A stretch of DNA of 64,000 bases, taken from contig NC_081409.1 of the NCBI RefSeq assembly GCF_030272615.1, positions 620,024,255 to 620,088,254 on the forward strand, written 5' to 3'. Position numbers and translations under genes: made by a program. This DNA is from Cryptomeria japonica. Taxonomy: Eukaryota; Streptophyta; Pinopsida; Cupressales; Cupressaceae. Of the stretch, positions 1-12,245 are shown one piece after another. The notes below the pieces were generated by a model that saw nothing but the letters and a program-made list of their open reading frames with translations, was not told the DNA's origin and ran no database searches. Within the stretch, counting starts at the first letter, position 1. The number at the start of each line of letters is the position of its first letter.

Positions 1-139
1 AGATGCCCCCTTTGGGGGATGGCCAATGTTATTAACAACGAGTACAAGGAGCACTTTCCGATATGTCAAGTGTCCATTTAATATTTGATAGTGTTTTATT
101 CATTATTCATGAATAATGTTTATTCATTATTATGTGATT

Positions 140-180
140 TCTTTTTCTTTTTTTTCTTTTTTTTTCTTTTTTTTTCTTTA
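140..180. repeat. T/C low-complexity tract
   Basis: A run of T blocks separated by single C residues. It is a simple pyrimidine tract. Confidence 0.9.
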
Positions 181-2124
181 ATCTTTGTTATTGTCTATTT
201 CCATCTTAATATTTGGTTTTTATTTTATTTCTCCTCGTTGTTTGATAGTAAGATCTTTATAATGTAATTGAATATGATTTTTTTAGTATAATCTGTATTT
301 TTAGTATTTTTAGTACTTGCAGTTAGGCAATACTCTTGTAATGAAATAATTTTTGTTATGCTTAAATAGTTATTAAAAAAAATTATTTTGACCAATCATA
401 AACAAATATTTTTCTTTCTTTTAAATTTTTTAATTTATTTTAAAGTTTACATGCATATTTGGTAACTTTATAATTAAAAATATATATATATCTTGTAAAC
501 GATTGGCTAATACTTTTTTCCCTATTATACACTGGTTTCATAATAGACATTCATTCTACATTAAATTATAATTTGGATTGATATGGCATTCTAACTCTAA
601 CTCTAAAGTTTATCATAACTCTAATTGTAAACCTAGCCCTAATTCTAAATGTAATCCAAAATTTAGTCTAGCCCTAATTCTAAATGTAATCCAAATTCTA
701 ACTTTGTCCATGTTAACAAATTGTTGAAAAATAATTTTAATTTATTTACATTGTTTACTCAAAAATTACTATAATAAAAGTCTTGAATAATTTTAAAAAT
801 TCAAAACTAAATTAAGATAAATATTTAATAAATAAAAGGGTTGTTTATATAGGAATAAAATATTTTTTAATTTTATCACATCGATCTAAAACATTTTATC
901 ATATATAATCTTTTATTTTAATTTATATATTATGCTTTCCACTGTCCCAAAAAATTAAAATTGAAGCATTCCTTAAAAAAATATTAAATAGAATTATAAT
1001 ACTTTTTTTAAAATTTAAATTATAAATTATTTCAAAATAATAACAAAATACATTATGTAAGATAATATAATAATAAAAAAAACTATAATAATTAAAATTA
1101 CAATATTATTATACAATCTTATATTATATTTCTATTAATATTAAATTATTTTTAATATATCACATATTTTTATTATTATTATAATATTTTAAAATTAGTA
1201 TAAAATTATTATTATTATATTACTATTTTAGAAAAAATTAAATATTAAAATATATCACTTATTCTTTAAAAAAAATTTAAAAATATAGCTTTCCGAAGAC
1301 ATTTCATTTCAAGAGTTACTTATTCTTTTTCCTTATTAATTTAATTTAATTTTTTAATTTTTTCTAGTTAATAAATTAAATCATAATTATTATTAAAACT
1401 ATACTAAAAACAAGGCAAGTACTAGCCACTATGTGACACTTGTTTAAATATTAATGTGAATGTGATTTGTAAATAGATGGCTTGTAGATTAAATAGTTCA
1501 TTTATGAATGTTGAAAATATAATTCATAAAATCATTTAAACATATTGATTATTAAAATTAATTTTGTAGCGTAGTTAAAAACAATCAATAATACCTAATA
1601 AAGTTAAAAGAAGATTTTATTTGGCTAGTGAAAATAATAAATATTTACTATAGTATATAAAATATTATATTTAAAATTTTATATTTATTTTTATAATTAT
1701 AAATAATATATTGGTTTTATATCTAAGATCCCAAGGTACCTATTGGATCTCAAGGTACCATATATCTTAATGCAACACATGTCACACAATGGCAAGTATT
1801 TATCTTTATAATAAGATTAGTATAGTTCGAGTTGGCATTCACTATAACATCTACATATGGTATTTGAATTTGATTTTATTTTCTACAAAACTCTATTCAT
1901 TATTCTACTCGAAAGATTTTAGTTTCTAGATATAATAAACAAAGTGCCTCATAGTGGTGAGTTCTTGTCTTTGTAGTAAGATTAGGTTAGTCAAAGTTGA
2001 GTTTAATGGTAAGATTTCTATAATGTAGTTGAATATGATTTCCTTTCTTGTAATAAATATTTACTATAATATTTAAAGTGTTATATTTATTTAAATAATT
2101 ATAAATAATTTATTGATTATATAT

Positions 2125-2206
2125 GTGTGTACACATATGTATATATGTATATATGTATGCATATGTATATGTATGTGTGTGTACACACACACACACACAC
2201 ATATAT
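2125..2206. repeat. Compound TA/TG/CA microsatellite
   Basis: Alternating ATGTATAT and TGTGTG units pass into a (CA)n run ending in ATATAT. It directly abuts the LTR-like start TGTAATGCCCGCC at 2207. Confidence 0.9.
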
Positions 2207-4879
2207 TGTAATGCCCGCCAAAATACCCTAGAGAAAATAACTAATCTAACCAGCAAATAGAGATAATTTTTTTAAATCATCTCTAATGCAACATAGTAAG
2301 CTATCATTACTCTAAACATGGCTTTACTTCACATGTACACATAAGACATTATAACATAACCATATCCAATACAACATATAACGCAAGCGGAAATATCATT
2401 TTAACCATTTACATATATCCATTCATCTATTCATTCATTCCCTAGGGTACTTCAACGTCATTACTTACTATCATTTACATATAACATGTCAATATCATGA
2501 AACCATTAGCATATATTATAACAATTATGTTACTATCTCCCTTATAATGAGAATCGTGAATTATCAAACACTTATCCTATCTTATTCCCATTAACTCTCT
2601 AAGTTCATTTTAAAACACCAAATCCAAATGTTCCCAATTCCCCATTTCTTCACTAACCATCTAACTCAATATGAATCCAAATAGCACTATCTAACATATA
2701 AACAATCTAGTTCATTTCCTTCCTTAAATTCATCACACATTCCATCAAGATAGCATATACACAACCATATGCAAGTCTATACCCATAATTAACCATTTCA
2801 AATCTTATTCCATATAGATATCTTTCTCTTCTCTACCTAATGAATATTCTTACAATATGTAGCATACAACGAATACAACATCTTATCCTACTACAAGATC
2901 ATAATCTTGACTACCTCATCATCATGTCCTATTAAATAAGAATACATGGTACAAGTACATAGCCTCTTTCTAGCTGGGCCTTTCTTGTTTTATCTCTTTT
3001 CTAATTTGCTATAAAGGGTTTTGGGGCCCCTTCAAAACCTATTTTTCACATAATCAAAAACATTAAGGATTAACATCTTTCAATCAAGGCATGCATGATC
3101 ATTAACATATCCACTACCATCCACAAGGTATACACGTGATAATTCATTTGTATCACTAAACCAATAAATTCCTTTCTAACCTAGGATTACATACACATTG
3201 AATATCCATTTATAGCAATCTTATCCAATACAACTCAATTTGAAATCAGCCTACTACAAGTTCTAACACATAAGTTCACAAGATACTAATTACATAGTTT
3301 GCATTACTATTACATCTTCATCGAGATACAATAACACATGATATCAATTCCTATTACATAGAATATGCTCCAAGATCCATCCACATGATGAGATAATACA
3401 AAGCCATATCCACGCACGCAAGAATCCAAAGATGAACATCCTAATGGAAGAAGGCATCAAACCTCTCGACCATTTGGAACCAATTAGGAACCACCCCTCA
3501 TGCTAAAAGATGACATGGGGTTCCAACTCACACTTTAGACCTAGGCTAACACCTAACAACCAAGGGACTCAACATGACATCCACAAAGAAAGAAAACAAG
3601 AGTAATTAACCAAATCACATCACAAGGCTAATCATAAATCAATAAACTCCCAAAGGCATAATCAACAATCAAGGCATAAGGATAATGGACACATATAGGG
3701 AAGAGTGTCATCACATGCTATCCTCACAAAGAAGGGGCCACGCCACACCTTGATAGACATTTGGAATGATCTCCACCTTGGATCCAATCAAGGGATATTG
3801 ATTTATTGCTCCAAGGGTCTTCCCAAGCTCATCCCAAGTCATCACTCAAGGGTTATGAGGTGGGGCACCGTAAACCAGTTTCATTATCTTGATTAAGTGA
3901 ATTCCTAATTACCCAAACCCACTAATCAATTATTAAGGTTATCACTTATAATTACAAAGGAAAACTCTTCATGTGGTTCCATGGCAGGTCTAGACCCTAA
4001 GCATCCTCTCTAGGAACCTCTTAGAAGCCTATTTCTCACGACCCTGATCCTACACATGCAAGAGCCCACTCTCCCTATCCATGGATCAATACCTTAGTGT
4101 GAACATAAAAATAACATCACATGAACATTAATCCAAAAGCATAAATGATAGCCATAAACATCCAAAAAGATGTATACATAAAAAATAAATCCATCTAGCT
4201 CACAATGCCAAATCACAACAATAATTAAAAACCTCAAGAAGGAAAAATACACATAAATAAGGGAAAAACATAATGCCAATAGTTTCACATGATCCTCTAC
4301 ATTGAGGCACAACATATCCTCTTGTTGGAGAAATAATAATCTATCCACGGGGGCTTCACTGGCTAGGCAATATTATATCACATGCATTCATATTGGGGGG
4401 GTTAATATCCCAAAAATGAGGGTACAATATATTTCCTATCGGTGAAAATAGGGGGTTTTTAATTTTGCCTATGAAAAAAGCAATATTTGGTGAAAATGGG
4501 GGGGCTTTTAATTCAACCTGTGTATTGGGAGGGGGTGATAAAAAAAGAGTTTAGGGAAATATTTTTTGAAAATAGGGGGATTCCTTAGTATTCCATGAAT
4601 GCATGTGCTATAACTCAGGTTCACTAAGTGAAGCCCTTATAAATCTATCCTCAAACAACAAGGATTCACTCATCTTGCTGGAGAAACAATACAAAACCTC
4701 AATGGACAAGTATAAAACTTCTTTTAGGAGCTCAAAAGAATTAAAATACATAAAATATGAATAGAAAGGTTCCCCTAAAACCTCAAACACATCACAACAT
4801 GCCTCTGGTAAAAAGCTAGAATTAAGAAAACTAATCAAAACTACCAAAAGCCTCAAAAACATAGTGAAAATGCAGACTA

Positions 4880-4995
4880 GCGCATATGACCAATACTATG
4901 GCACATATGACCAATATAGTGGCACATATGACACTTAAAGTGGTGCATTTGACAATTCTTGTATCTCATATGACATTTCTTCTAGTGCATATGAA
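4880..4995. repeat. Degenerate short tandem repeat (CATATGAC units)
   Basis: About six units carrying GCACATATGACCAATA-like or GTGCATTTGACAATT-like cores follow each other every 15-25 bp. The units are diverged. Confidence 0.6.
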
Positions 4996-6119
4996 ACAAA
5001 AAGCTAGAAAACTAAGAAACATAAAGATACACTCACAGATGACCCAGAAAACCACTAAGGCATGAAAATTGGATTCTAAAACCATCCAGAAAGATGTAGT
5101 GACATTCAAAACATAGTAATCAAGGAGAAATTAAATCAATTAACCAACCATAGACTCAGAATAATTCAAAATTTGTCACAGTGACTCTTGACAACACATA
5201 GAGGGAAAACTCTCAAATAAAACAAATGAAACCAGGTTATGAGAGTGCAATCAATCCTAAAAATCATAAGGGATTATGTAAAAACAATTAACACCATTAA
5301 TTGACCCAAAACAATGCAACCAAACAACCAAGGAAAACATATACTGAGTCGTTCATGACAATTACAAACAAATAATCCAATATAAGAGAAATTAAGGAAG
5401 CATATAAAATCTAATCAACAAAATTTCAATAACATATATATTTATATACCTATTTATACCATTATTCCTTTTCCATTTACAAAAATACTACACTCATTCC
5501 TGCTAACAACATTCAAACATAGAGAATACACTTCTTTTCTGGAAATAAAATTACAAGAGATTCAGATTCTCCAACCTGGAATTAGGAGTGATGGTAAGGA
5601 CAAATTCAAAGTAGACCAGAATCTGAATCCAATCCACAAGCATTCCCCAATCCAAAATCCAAGAAAGAACTCCAAAATCATAGAAAACCAATCCAGAAGC
5701 TAACTCAGCAACATTCGTAGAAAACCCAATTAATAGAAAAATTAAAACAAAACTATAGGAAAAAGTCAACCAATCAAAATATTCAATTAAACTATAAAAT
5801 ATACCTACCAAACATAAATTCAAAGAAAATAATATTATCTACTTACCCCCACAAAATTATCCAATAGAATAATAGGGTAGGTAAACTCTATAATATTTAT
5901 CTACCCAATTACTAACAAAAGGATATATATTAATAATATAATATTTATTAATAAATAATACATCAAATCCCAATAAAATAAATCAACGGTAATATAAATA
6001 AATGCTCCAATTAAATATAAACCATTAATATAAATAATTAAACAAACAATTAAATAATAATATCCTCACAATCACAACTCACAAGAAGCCAATCATAACA
6101 AGGGGTAGGTAAATAAATA

Positions 6120-6150
6120 ATAACAAACAAATAAATAAATAAATAATCAA
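6120..6150. repeat. AAAT microsatellite
   Basis: A short run of AAATA/AAAT units inside a very AT-rich stretch (about 5900-6350) that holds no gene. Confidence 0.8.
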
Positions 6151-6973
6151 CTAAACAATAAATCACTTAACCAATTAAATAAATATCAAGGCACAAATAA
6201 ATCAATAAAGTATCAATCAAATAAAATTAAGCTCAATAATCATTAATCAGCCAATACAAATAAATATTAAATAATCATCCAAATAATCAACTATCAAATA
6301 AATCAGCTATAACATTAATACTATATTAATCAAATATTAATTAAATATTAATCACATACTCACAACATCTTAAGGCAATCCAACATAGGGTTAAACATCG
6401 ACACAAGACTCTAACCACCAACTTGTGCCACGACACATATTGACAAGGTGAAAAACTTAAGCCTAGAGTGTAAGAAGGAAACACATGCCATCTCCAACAA
6501 CTTTCCATTGGGATAAGACACCCTCAGACCTATGAGACTAGGTGAAGTCGATGTCTAGTACTTGCAATCCTACGATCACCAATAACCATGATACAACATA
6601 TACAATAATATATCATAAATAATCAGGTAAGTGATGGATAATTGCAATGTCATATCATGCTCACAATGAGTGGTATGATATTGTCCCTATCATGAAGACA
6701 CTAAAAGACAGTCACAATCATCATCATCATCATAATCAAGGAATAGGGTTACGATAATCAAGATGCCATCATAACCTCATATACAATATAATAATTACAT
6801 GAATAATGAGTGCATCTAGATCACTACATATAATTTTGATCAACATATTAGTCCAGGGATTAACTTCATCCACATAAATCATAATAAATCAACTAATGTC
6901 AAGAGACTATCAAAGCACAAATCTAAAAGTACATATCACATCCTCTTATAAAGGATGGGTCAGGGAGGAGCAC

Positions 6974-6997
6974 TACACACACACGCACACACACATA

Positions 6998-7037
<40 letters not shown>

Positions 7038-7042
7038 TGTGT
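6974..7042. repeat. (CA)n/(TG)n microsatellite
   Basis: A CA run, a short ATGTATG bridge, then a TG run of roughly 20 units. The open frame crossing it (6896-7099) is low complexity. Confidence 0.95.
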
Positions 7043-7888
7043 CCGTCCATACATACATGGGTATGTGCAGGATCATGGTGGGCCAAAACATGCCCTTAAG
7101 TGGCAATGAAATTTCATAAAAACAAAGTTAGGCAATTTGACGTAAAATTTTGAATAAGATATGAACTTTTTTTTTAAATATGAAAGAACGGAATCTGTAG
7201 AAAATTGAATGTAGTTTCTAAGCTACTAGTTATTTTCTAAAAAAAAATCTATTTGATGAAAATTGAAATTTCAATGCAGTTGTACTAAAATTTTAAGAAA
7301 AAGATAAGAATTACGTGTATGTCTGACCACCCTAACCATAATCAAATCATAATATTTTTTTATAAGATTTTTAATATAAGTATTAGACTCATATTTTGAT
7401 GTGAAACATATTTTTTTGTAATTTTTTGAATTAAATAATTAATTATAATTTTTTTACTACAACTTTTAGGAAATATAAAAAAATTGTATGTTTGACCACC
7501 TTAACTTGGTCAAAACTTTATGAAATTCAAAAAAAAATTATCCTATAGTAGGCGAAGCATATAATGTGATGCATGTTTCGAATTCAAAAAAAGTGATACC
7601 ATTTGAAAGTTATAGATGTTTTTCAATCAACCTATCAATCAAGACTTAAGTCAAAATTCCATTAGAAAATGAATAATAATTATTTATTAGAGTCAAAATA
7701 AGGCAAACCTTATATTGTTGGAAAGCTCAGAATTTCCTTAAAAATCCCTTTTCGTTTCATCAATTTTGGCTAAAAAAAAACATCAGCCACCAAAGCATAG
7801 TCTGGAAAAGCAAGGAACACTAAAAACACATTTTTTTCTATTGGCTTTATACGTTTCGCATCTCTTAGTCAAATCCCAATGCAATCCT
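7043..7888. other. Unexplained AT-rich spacer
   Basis: No gene, LTR terminus or repeat was recognised. It is the left flank of the chromovirus LTR. It may be part of the LTR-like sequence that starts at 2207. Confidence 0.5.
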
Positions 7889-9529
7889 AATGGGGTTCAC
7901 CTAGGTTGCTCATAACTTCACCTAGGTTGCTCATAACTTCACCTAGTTGGTGTTGCTCAACTGCACCAACTCACCAAGCCTAGTTGCTCTTTATACCTTC
8001 AATTCTTTCTCAATCTCTTCTAGGGCTTGATTCTTGTTATTTCTAAGGTGTTTGCTTCAAGTGTTTAGGCTAGGAACCCTACCAGTTCACAGTGCTCCTC
8101 AGGTGCTCAATTGTGGCTTCTTGGCTTCAAGTTGTCAAAATGACCTCCTATCATTGTATGATGTTGCACAGGTGTGGAGGTGTCTACTAACATATTTTTC
8201 ATTCATTTGAGGTTCATTAGTGGCTTGCAATCATTAGGTCTCTTACCGATTTCAAAATCTTGCCTAGAAAAGGGCTACAAGGAATTAGCCTTAATTAGGC
8301 CTCCAAATTCGGTTTTCTAGGGCTTGGGTGTAAACAATTCAAAGGAACCCCAAATAAGTTTGGATTTTCTTCAAAGATACACCTATCCCTAAATTATTTT
8401 TGTGGTTTTGGCCCCTGGTTTCACCGTACAATGTATGGACCCGAAAATGAGGGTTTTGAAGGGTTTACAAGGCCTTTAATCGGCAGTGAATGAACAAATT
8501 GGGGTTTTCGTATCAAATGGCTTTTTCAAAGATTCTCCCTACATAGAAAAGTCTTCCCCAACTCCATGAGCCCCTCCAAACTCTGAAATGGTGATTTGGC
8601 ACACACCTCTGCACTTAGCACTTCACTTTCACCTTATTTCCTCTAGTCAAGTTGCTCTTGGACTCGCCTAGAATAAGGTGACAATCATACTTAAACTTCT
8701 CTCCATAATTTTAACTTGCATATGTACACTATATAGAGGTTTTCCCATCTTTTCCCAACAAGTTGTGATGGCAGCACGTGTGGAACTCATGGGACAACCA
8801 TATTTACAAGAAAATTGCTATTTACAAGCCAAAACTGGCTATTTGCAAACTTGAACAAGAAAACAGCAATGAACAGTATTTACAAGACTCTAAAATGAAC
8901 CAATAACTCAATAACACACAAGAGTAACTCAATCCATTTCTCGATCAATGAATTCAATCCATATTCAATTGCAAAATGAGTAAAATCAAGCCAAAATGCT
9001 GCCAACAAGACTAAAAAATGAGTAGTTTCAGTTGTTGAACTTACATCACACACTTCTCCAACTTCTCCAACCTTGGGAAATGTGAAAGAGAGGGTATATA
9101 TAGTTTTCCCATGTGTGGAGTCCTCCTAGGTCATTAAACAATCCCTAACTCCAACGCTAACCAATTCAGGACAAAAGTTGTCATGACAACTTTTTGCAAC
9201 TTTTGCACTTTTGGTCTTTCCAACCTACAAGACCTATTCCAAGTCATCACAAATGACTTTTAAAAATTTTCTTATACCTATTTATCCCTCCCTAATTCTT
9301 TTACCAATTTTTGACACTTTTGAACAACAAAAAGGTCAATTGGCTACTCAAACTCACTATTTACACAAAAATGCAAACCTAAGGAAAATGATCTCAACCT
9401 AGGCCTACATTGACACAAAATACTAACTTTTGGACCCTCATGGATTCCTTATTCACTACTGACTTGGCTAGGGTCATTACAAGCCAAAATTGTGAAAGCT
9501 AATTTTCCTAAGTCCTAGGTGCTCCTGCA
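7889..9529 (-). repeat. Chromovirus LTR, pol-proximal copy (3' LTR)
   Basis: It aligns along its whole length with 14228-15868. Read on the minus strand it runs from TGCAGGAGCACC to GGTGAACCCCA. A 22 bp unit (CACCTAGGTTGCTCATAACT core) is tandemly duplicated at about 7898-7945, and the duplication is absent from the other LTR. Confidence 0.9.
9095..9102 (-). promoter_or_regulatory. Putative TATA box in chromovirus LTR
   Basis: TATATATA lies about 430 bp inside the LTR on the minus strand and is conserved in the sister LTR at 15404-15411. The promoter role is inferred. Confidence 0.5.
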
Positions 9530-9542
9530 CCATTCTCCCAAA
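9530..9542 (-). promoter_or_regulatory. Polypurine tract of chromovirus
   Basis: On the minus strand TTTGGGAGAATGG directly precedes the LTR start TGCAGG. The same tract is kept next to the second LTR at 15869-15881. It is the expected primer site for plus-strand synthesis. Confidence 0.6.
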
Positions 9543-9544
9543 CA

Positions 9545-10340
9545 AAAGAAGGTCATGTCACCTCTTTGGGAATCAAATTCTAATCAATCCCAAGCTTCTT
9601 AAACTATTTCTCCATCACCCATGTAGCTTCAGCATCATCCATGCCCTTCCATTTGATTCGGTGCTCCCAATAGACTTGATGCCTTGTCTTCTTGGCAATC
9701 CTTGAACTCAACACCTTCTCGGCCTTTGGATTTGGTTTGATTGGTAACTAAAGGTTGTTCACATCAACTAAAACCTCTGAGTGACTTCAATCTGAACCTT
9801 GAACTAGTCCCTTGTATGCAACTAAGTCTTGTATATTGAAAATCGGTGACAAGCCTATGTCACTAGGTAGATCCACCTTGTAGGCATTTTCTCCATACTT
9901 GGCTAGAATGGAACATGGACCTATCCTCCTCATTTGTAACTCGTTTGGAACTCCTTGTTGTAGCCTTTCTTTGTTCAAGTGCATCATGACAAGATCTCCT
10001 ACTTGAAATTGGAGGTTCTTCCTCTTTTCATCAACTTTTTGCTTGAGCTTGTTTGTGTTCTCCATCAATGCTTGTCTAACTGATTCATGGACTTCCTTCA
10101 TTGATTAAGAAAAGTCCTCTGCATATCCACTTCTTGCTATTGCACTTCCTAAGTATCTCAACTCCAAAATGCCTCTTGGGTACACACCATAGACCACTTC
10201 AAAAGGGCTCTTGTCGATAGTCCTATTTATGGTGTCATTGTATGCATATTCACCTTGTGAGAGTACTTGATCCCATGTTTGACCATATTCCTTAGTAAGG
10301 CACCTTAACAAGTTTCCCAAGCTTCTATTCACCACTTTGG
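9545..10340 (-). pseudogene. pol: Chromovirus integrase C-terminus and chromodomain
   Basis: This continues the integrase frame after an in-frame stop near 10340. It holds the end of the integrase core (VNRSLGNLLRCLTKEYGQ), the C-terminal region (FQVGDLVMMHLNKERL, then RRIGPCSILAKYG) and, in another frame at about 9720-9600, a chromodomain recognisable from the block VYWEHRIKWKGMDD. Chromodomains of this class are thought to guide integration towards particular chromatin. Stop codons near 10102 and 9787 and a frame change before the chromodomain make it non-functional. The copy at 15892-16993 keeps the same region with fewer breaks. Confidence 0.85.
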
Positions 10341-10341
10341 T

Positions 10342-11544
10342 CTATCCATCTATTTGAGGATGGTAAGCTGATCCAAAAGAAAGGTTGGTGCCAATATTTT
10401 TACATAGTGTCTTCCAAAAATGAATCATGAACTTTGAGTCCCTAACTGAAACAATGCTCATGGGTAAACCATGTATCCTCACCACCTCTTTGAAGAACAA
10501 TTGGGCAATTTGGAAAGCATCATGAGTAGTCTTGCAAGGCACAAAGTGAGCCATTTTTTCAAATCTGTCCACAATGACATAAATGTTGTCATATCCTTGC
10601 TTTGTCCTTGGTAAACCTACTACAAAATTCATGCTAATGCATTCCCAAGGTCTATTTGGTATGGGAAGAGGTTGGTATAAACCGGCATTTGTAGAAGTAC
10701 CCTTGGCCTTTTGGCAAACTATGCAAGTCTCCACATATTTCTTCACATATTGATTCATCCTTGGCCAATAATAGTATCTTTGAACTAACTCTTGAGTCTT
10801 ATTGACTCCAAAATGTCCACTAAGGCTGCCGTTATGCTTCTCTTGAATAAGATTTTCTCTCATTGAGCCTCTAGGCACACAAAGTTGCCCACCTTTGAAC
10901 AATAGTTCATTTTGCAAAGTAAAATCAGAATACTCACTATGGAAGTGATTTTGGTACTCCTTACACACCTTGTAGGAACTTGAGAAGTCTTCATCCTCTG
11001 GGTACAAGTCTCTAAAACTATCCACACCTATGATTCTCAATTGGATTTCTTGAACTGTCAAAAGTCTTCTACTCAATGCATCTACTACCCAGTTTAACTG
11101 TCCTTTCTTGTGCTTGATGGTGAATGTATAGGCCTGCATATACTCCACCCATTTCATTTTTTTATGACTAAGTTTATCTTGTGAGTTTAGGAAACTCAAG
11201 GCTTGGTTTTTCGTATAGACCACAAATTCTTTAGGGAGGAGATAGTGTCTCCACTTCCTCAATGCCTGCACTAAGGCATACAACTCAAGATCATAAGAGG
11301 GGTACTTGCTCTTGGCATCACTTAGCTTCTCACTATGGAAAGCTATTGGTCTTTCTTCTTGGCTTAGGATGGCACCTACTGCAACATTCCTGGCATCACA
11401 TTCTACAATGAAAATTTTCTCAAAACTAGGCAACACTAGCACCAGTTGGGTAGCTATCTTCTCCTTCAAGGTTTCAAAACCTTTGTTTTCTACTTCACCC
11501 CACTGAAACTTTTCCTTTACTCCACCTCTAATGGTGTCTAACAT
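10342..11544 (-). pseudogene. pol: Chromovirus RNase H and integrase
   Basis: The 400-codon open frame is the longest preserved piece of this element. The N-terminal third is the RNase H domain: VECDARNVAVGAILSQ carries the first acidic residue, and YDLELYALVQALRKWRHYL follows. The integrase zinc-binding part (HNGSLSGHFG...CIVCQKAKG, an HHCC pattern) comes next. The catalytic core follows, with MNFVVGLPRT in the first-Asp block and VSVRDSKFM in the second, then the AYHPQIDG block. In the first block the usual catalytic Asp position reads Asn (SMNFVVG). The frame is open but separated from RT by stops and a frameshift, so it is a fragment of a dead polyprotein. Confidence 0.92.
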
Positions 11545-12245
11545 GGGTTCACATATAGCACTGAACTTCCTAATGAACTTCTTGTAGTACTAAGCTATTC
11601 CATGGAAGCTTCTCACCTCTGTTGTTGTCTTAGGAGTGGGTCAATTTACAATGGCTTCAACCTTGCTTGGATCCATCTTGAGCTTTCCTTGAGACAACAC
11701 AAACCCAAGGTAAACCAACTCCTGCTTGAAAAACTCACACTTATCCAAATTCATGGTTAGCTTTTCATCATACAATCTTTATAATACATCTTGCAAATGA
11801 TTAATGTGATATGCTCTATCTTTACTAAAAATGAGAATATCATCAAGATATAGTACTACAAATTTACCTATAAGTCCTTCATCACCTCATTCATGAGTCT
11901 CAAGAAGGTGCTTGGAGCATTGGATAAGCCAAATGGCATTACAATCCACTCATAAAGACCCTCAGTAGTCTTAAATGCAGCTTTCCATTCATCAGCCTCC
12001 TTAATCCTAATTTGATGATAGCCACTCTTAAGGTCAATCTTGGTAAAGTACTTTACTTCCCCTAAACAATCCATTAGGTCTTCTATTCTAGGAATAGGGA
12101 ACCTATATCTGATGGTGATCCTATTTATGTCTCTAGAATCAGTACACAATCTCCAAGTACCACCTTTCTTTGGTGCTAACATGGTAGAGACAGCATGAGG
12201 GCTAACACTTTTCCTAATTAGGCCTTGCCCTAAGAGCTCTTGGAT
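11545..12245 (-). pseudogene. pol: Chromovirus reverse transcriptase
   Basis: Diagnostic RT blocks are visible in order: [36 protein letters not shown] (first catalytic Asp) and [18 protein letters not shown]. After a net frame change near 11868 comes YLDDILIFSKD (catalytic DD, codons at 11839-11850). The next segment, with NLDKCEFFKQ and LGFVLSQGKLKMDPSKVEAI, has three in-frame stops before it joins the RNase H frame. All catalytic residues are present but the reading frame is broken. It copies element RNA into DNA in the cytoplasmic particle in functional relatives. Confidence 0.9.

Larger units (their letters stand above)
1..2206. other. AT-rich non-coding sequence
   Basis: No credible gene is visible. 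The open frame at 85-267 is an artefact of a pyrimidine tract and encodes mostly Phe. The sequence is very AT-rich. A short degenerate direct repeat with CCCTAATTCTAAATGTAATCC units lies near 630-700. The segment at 1640-1720 recurs in diverged form at 2063-2130, and the stretch at 243-282 has a diverged match at 2008-2046, so at least part of this region is old duplicated sequence. Confidence 0.6.
2207..6977 (+). mobile_element. LTR-like sequence, possible solo LTR
   Basis: The segment begins TGTAATGCCCGCCAAAATAC, a start typical of long LTRs of plant Ty3 elements, and a GCAAGCGGAAATA motif follows about 170 bp in. A possible end is ...GCACTACA at 6977, giving TGTA...TACA termini. No primer-binding site, polypurine tract, second LTR or coding region was found. 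Internal small repeats include CATATGACC units near 4885-4990 and two GGTGAAAATGGGGG-like units at 4438-4530. The right boundary is weak: the flanks are CA/TG microsatellites on both sides, so a target-site duplication cannot be recognised. It could instead be a truncated element. Confidence 0.4.

Noticed and set aside
85-267. Open frame rich in Phe
   Set aside because: It is produced by the T/C tract; no start context or motif.
600-700. CCCTAA-like units suggesting telomere repeats
   Set aside because: Only a few irregular units mixed with AAATGTAATCC; not a telomeric array.
6896-7099. Open frame with Thr-His and Cys-Val runs
   Set aside because: Translation of the CA/TG microsatellite.
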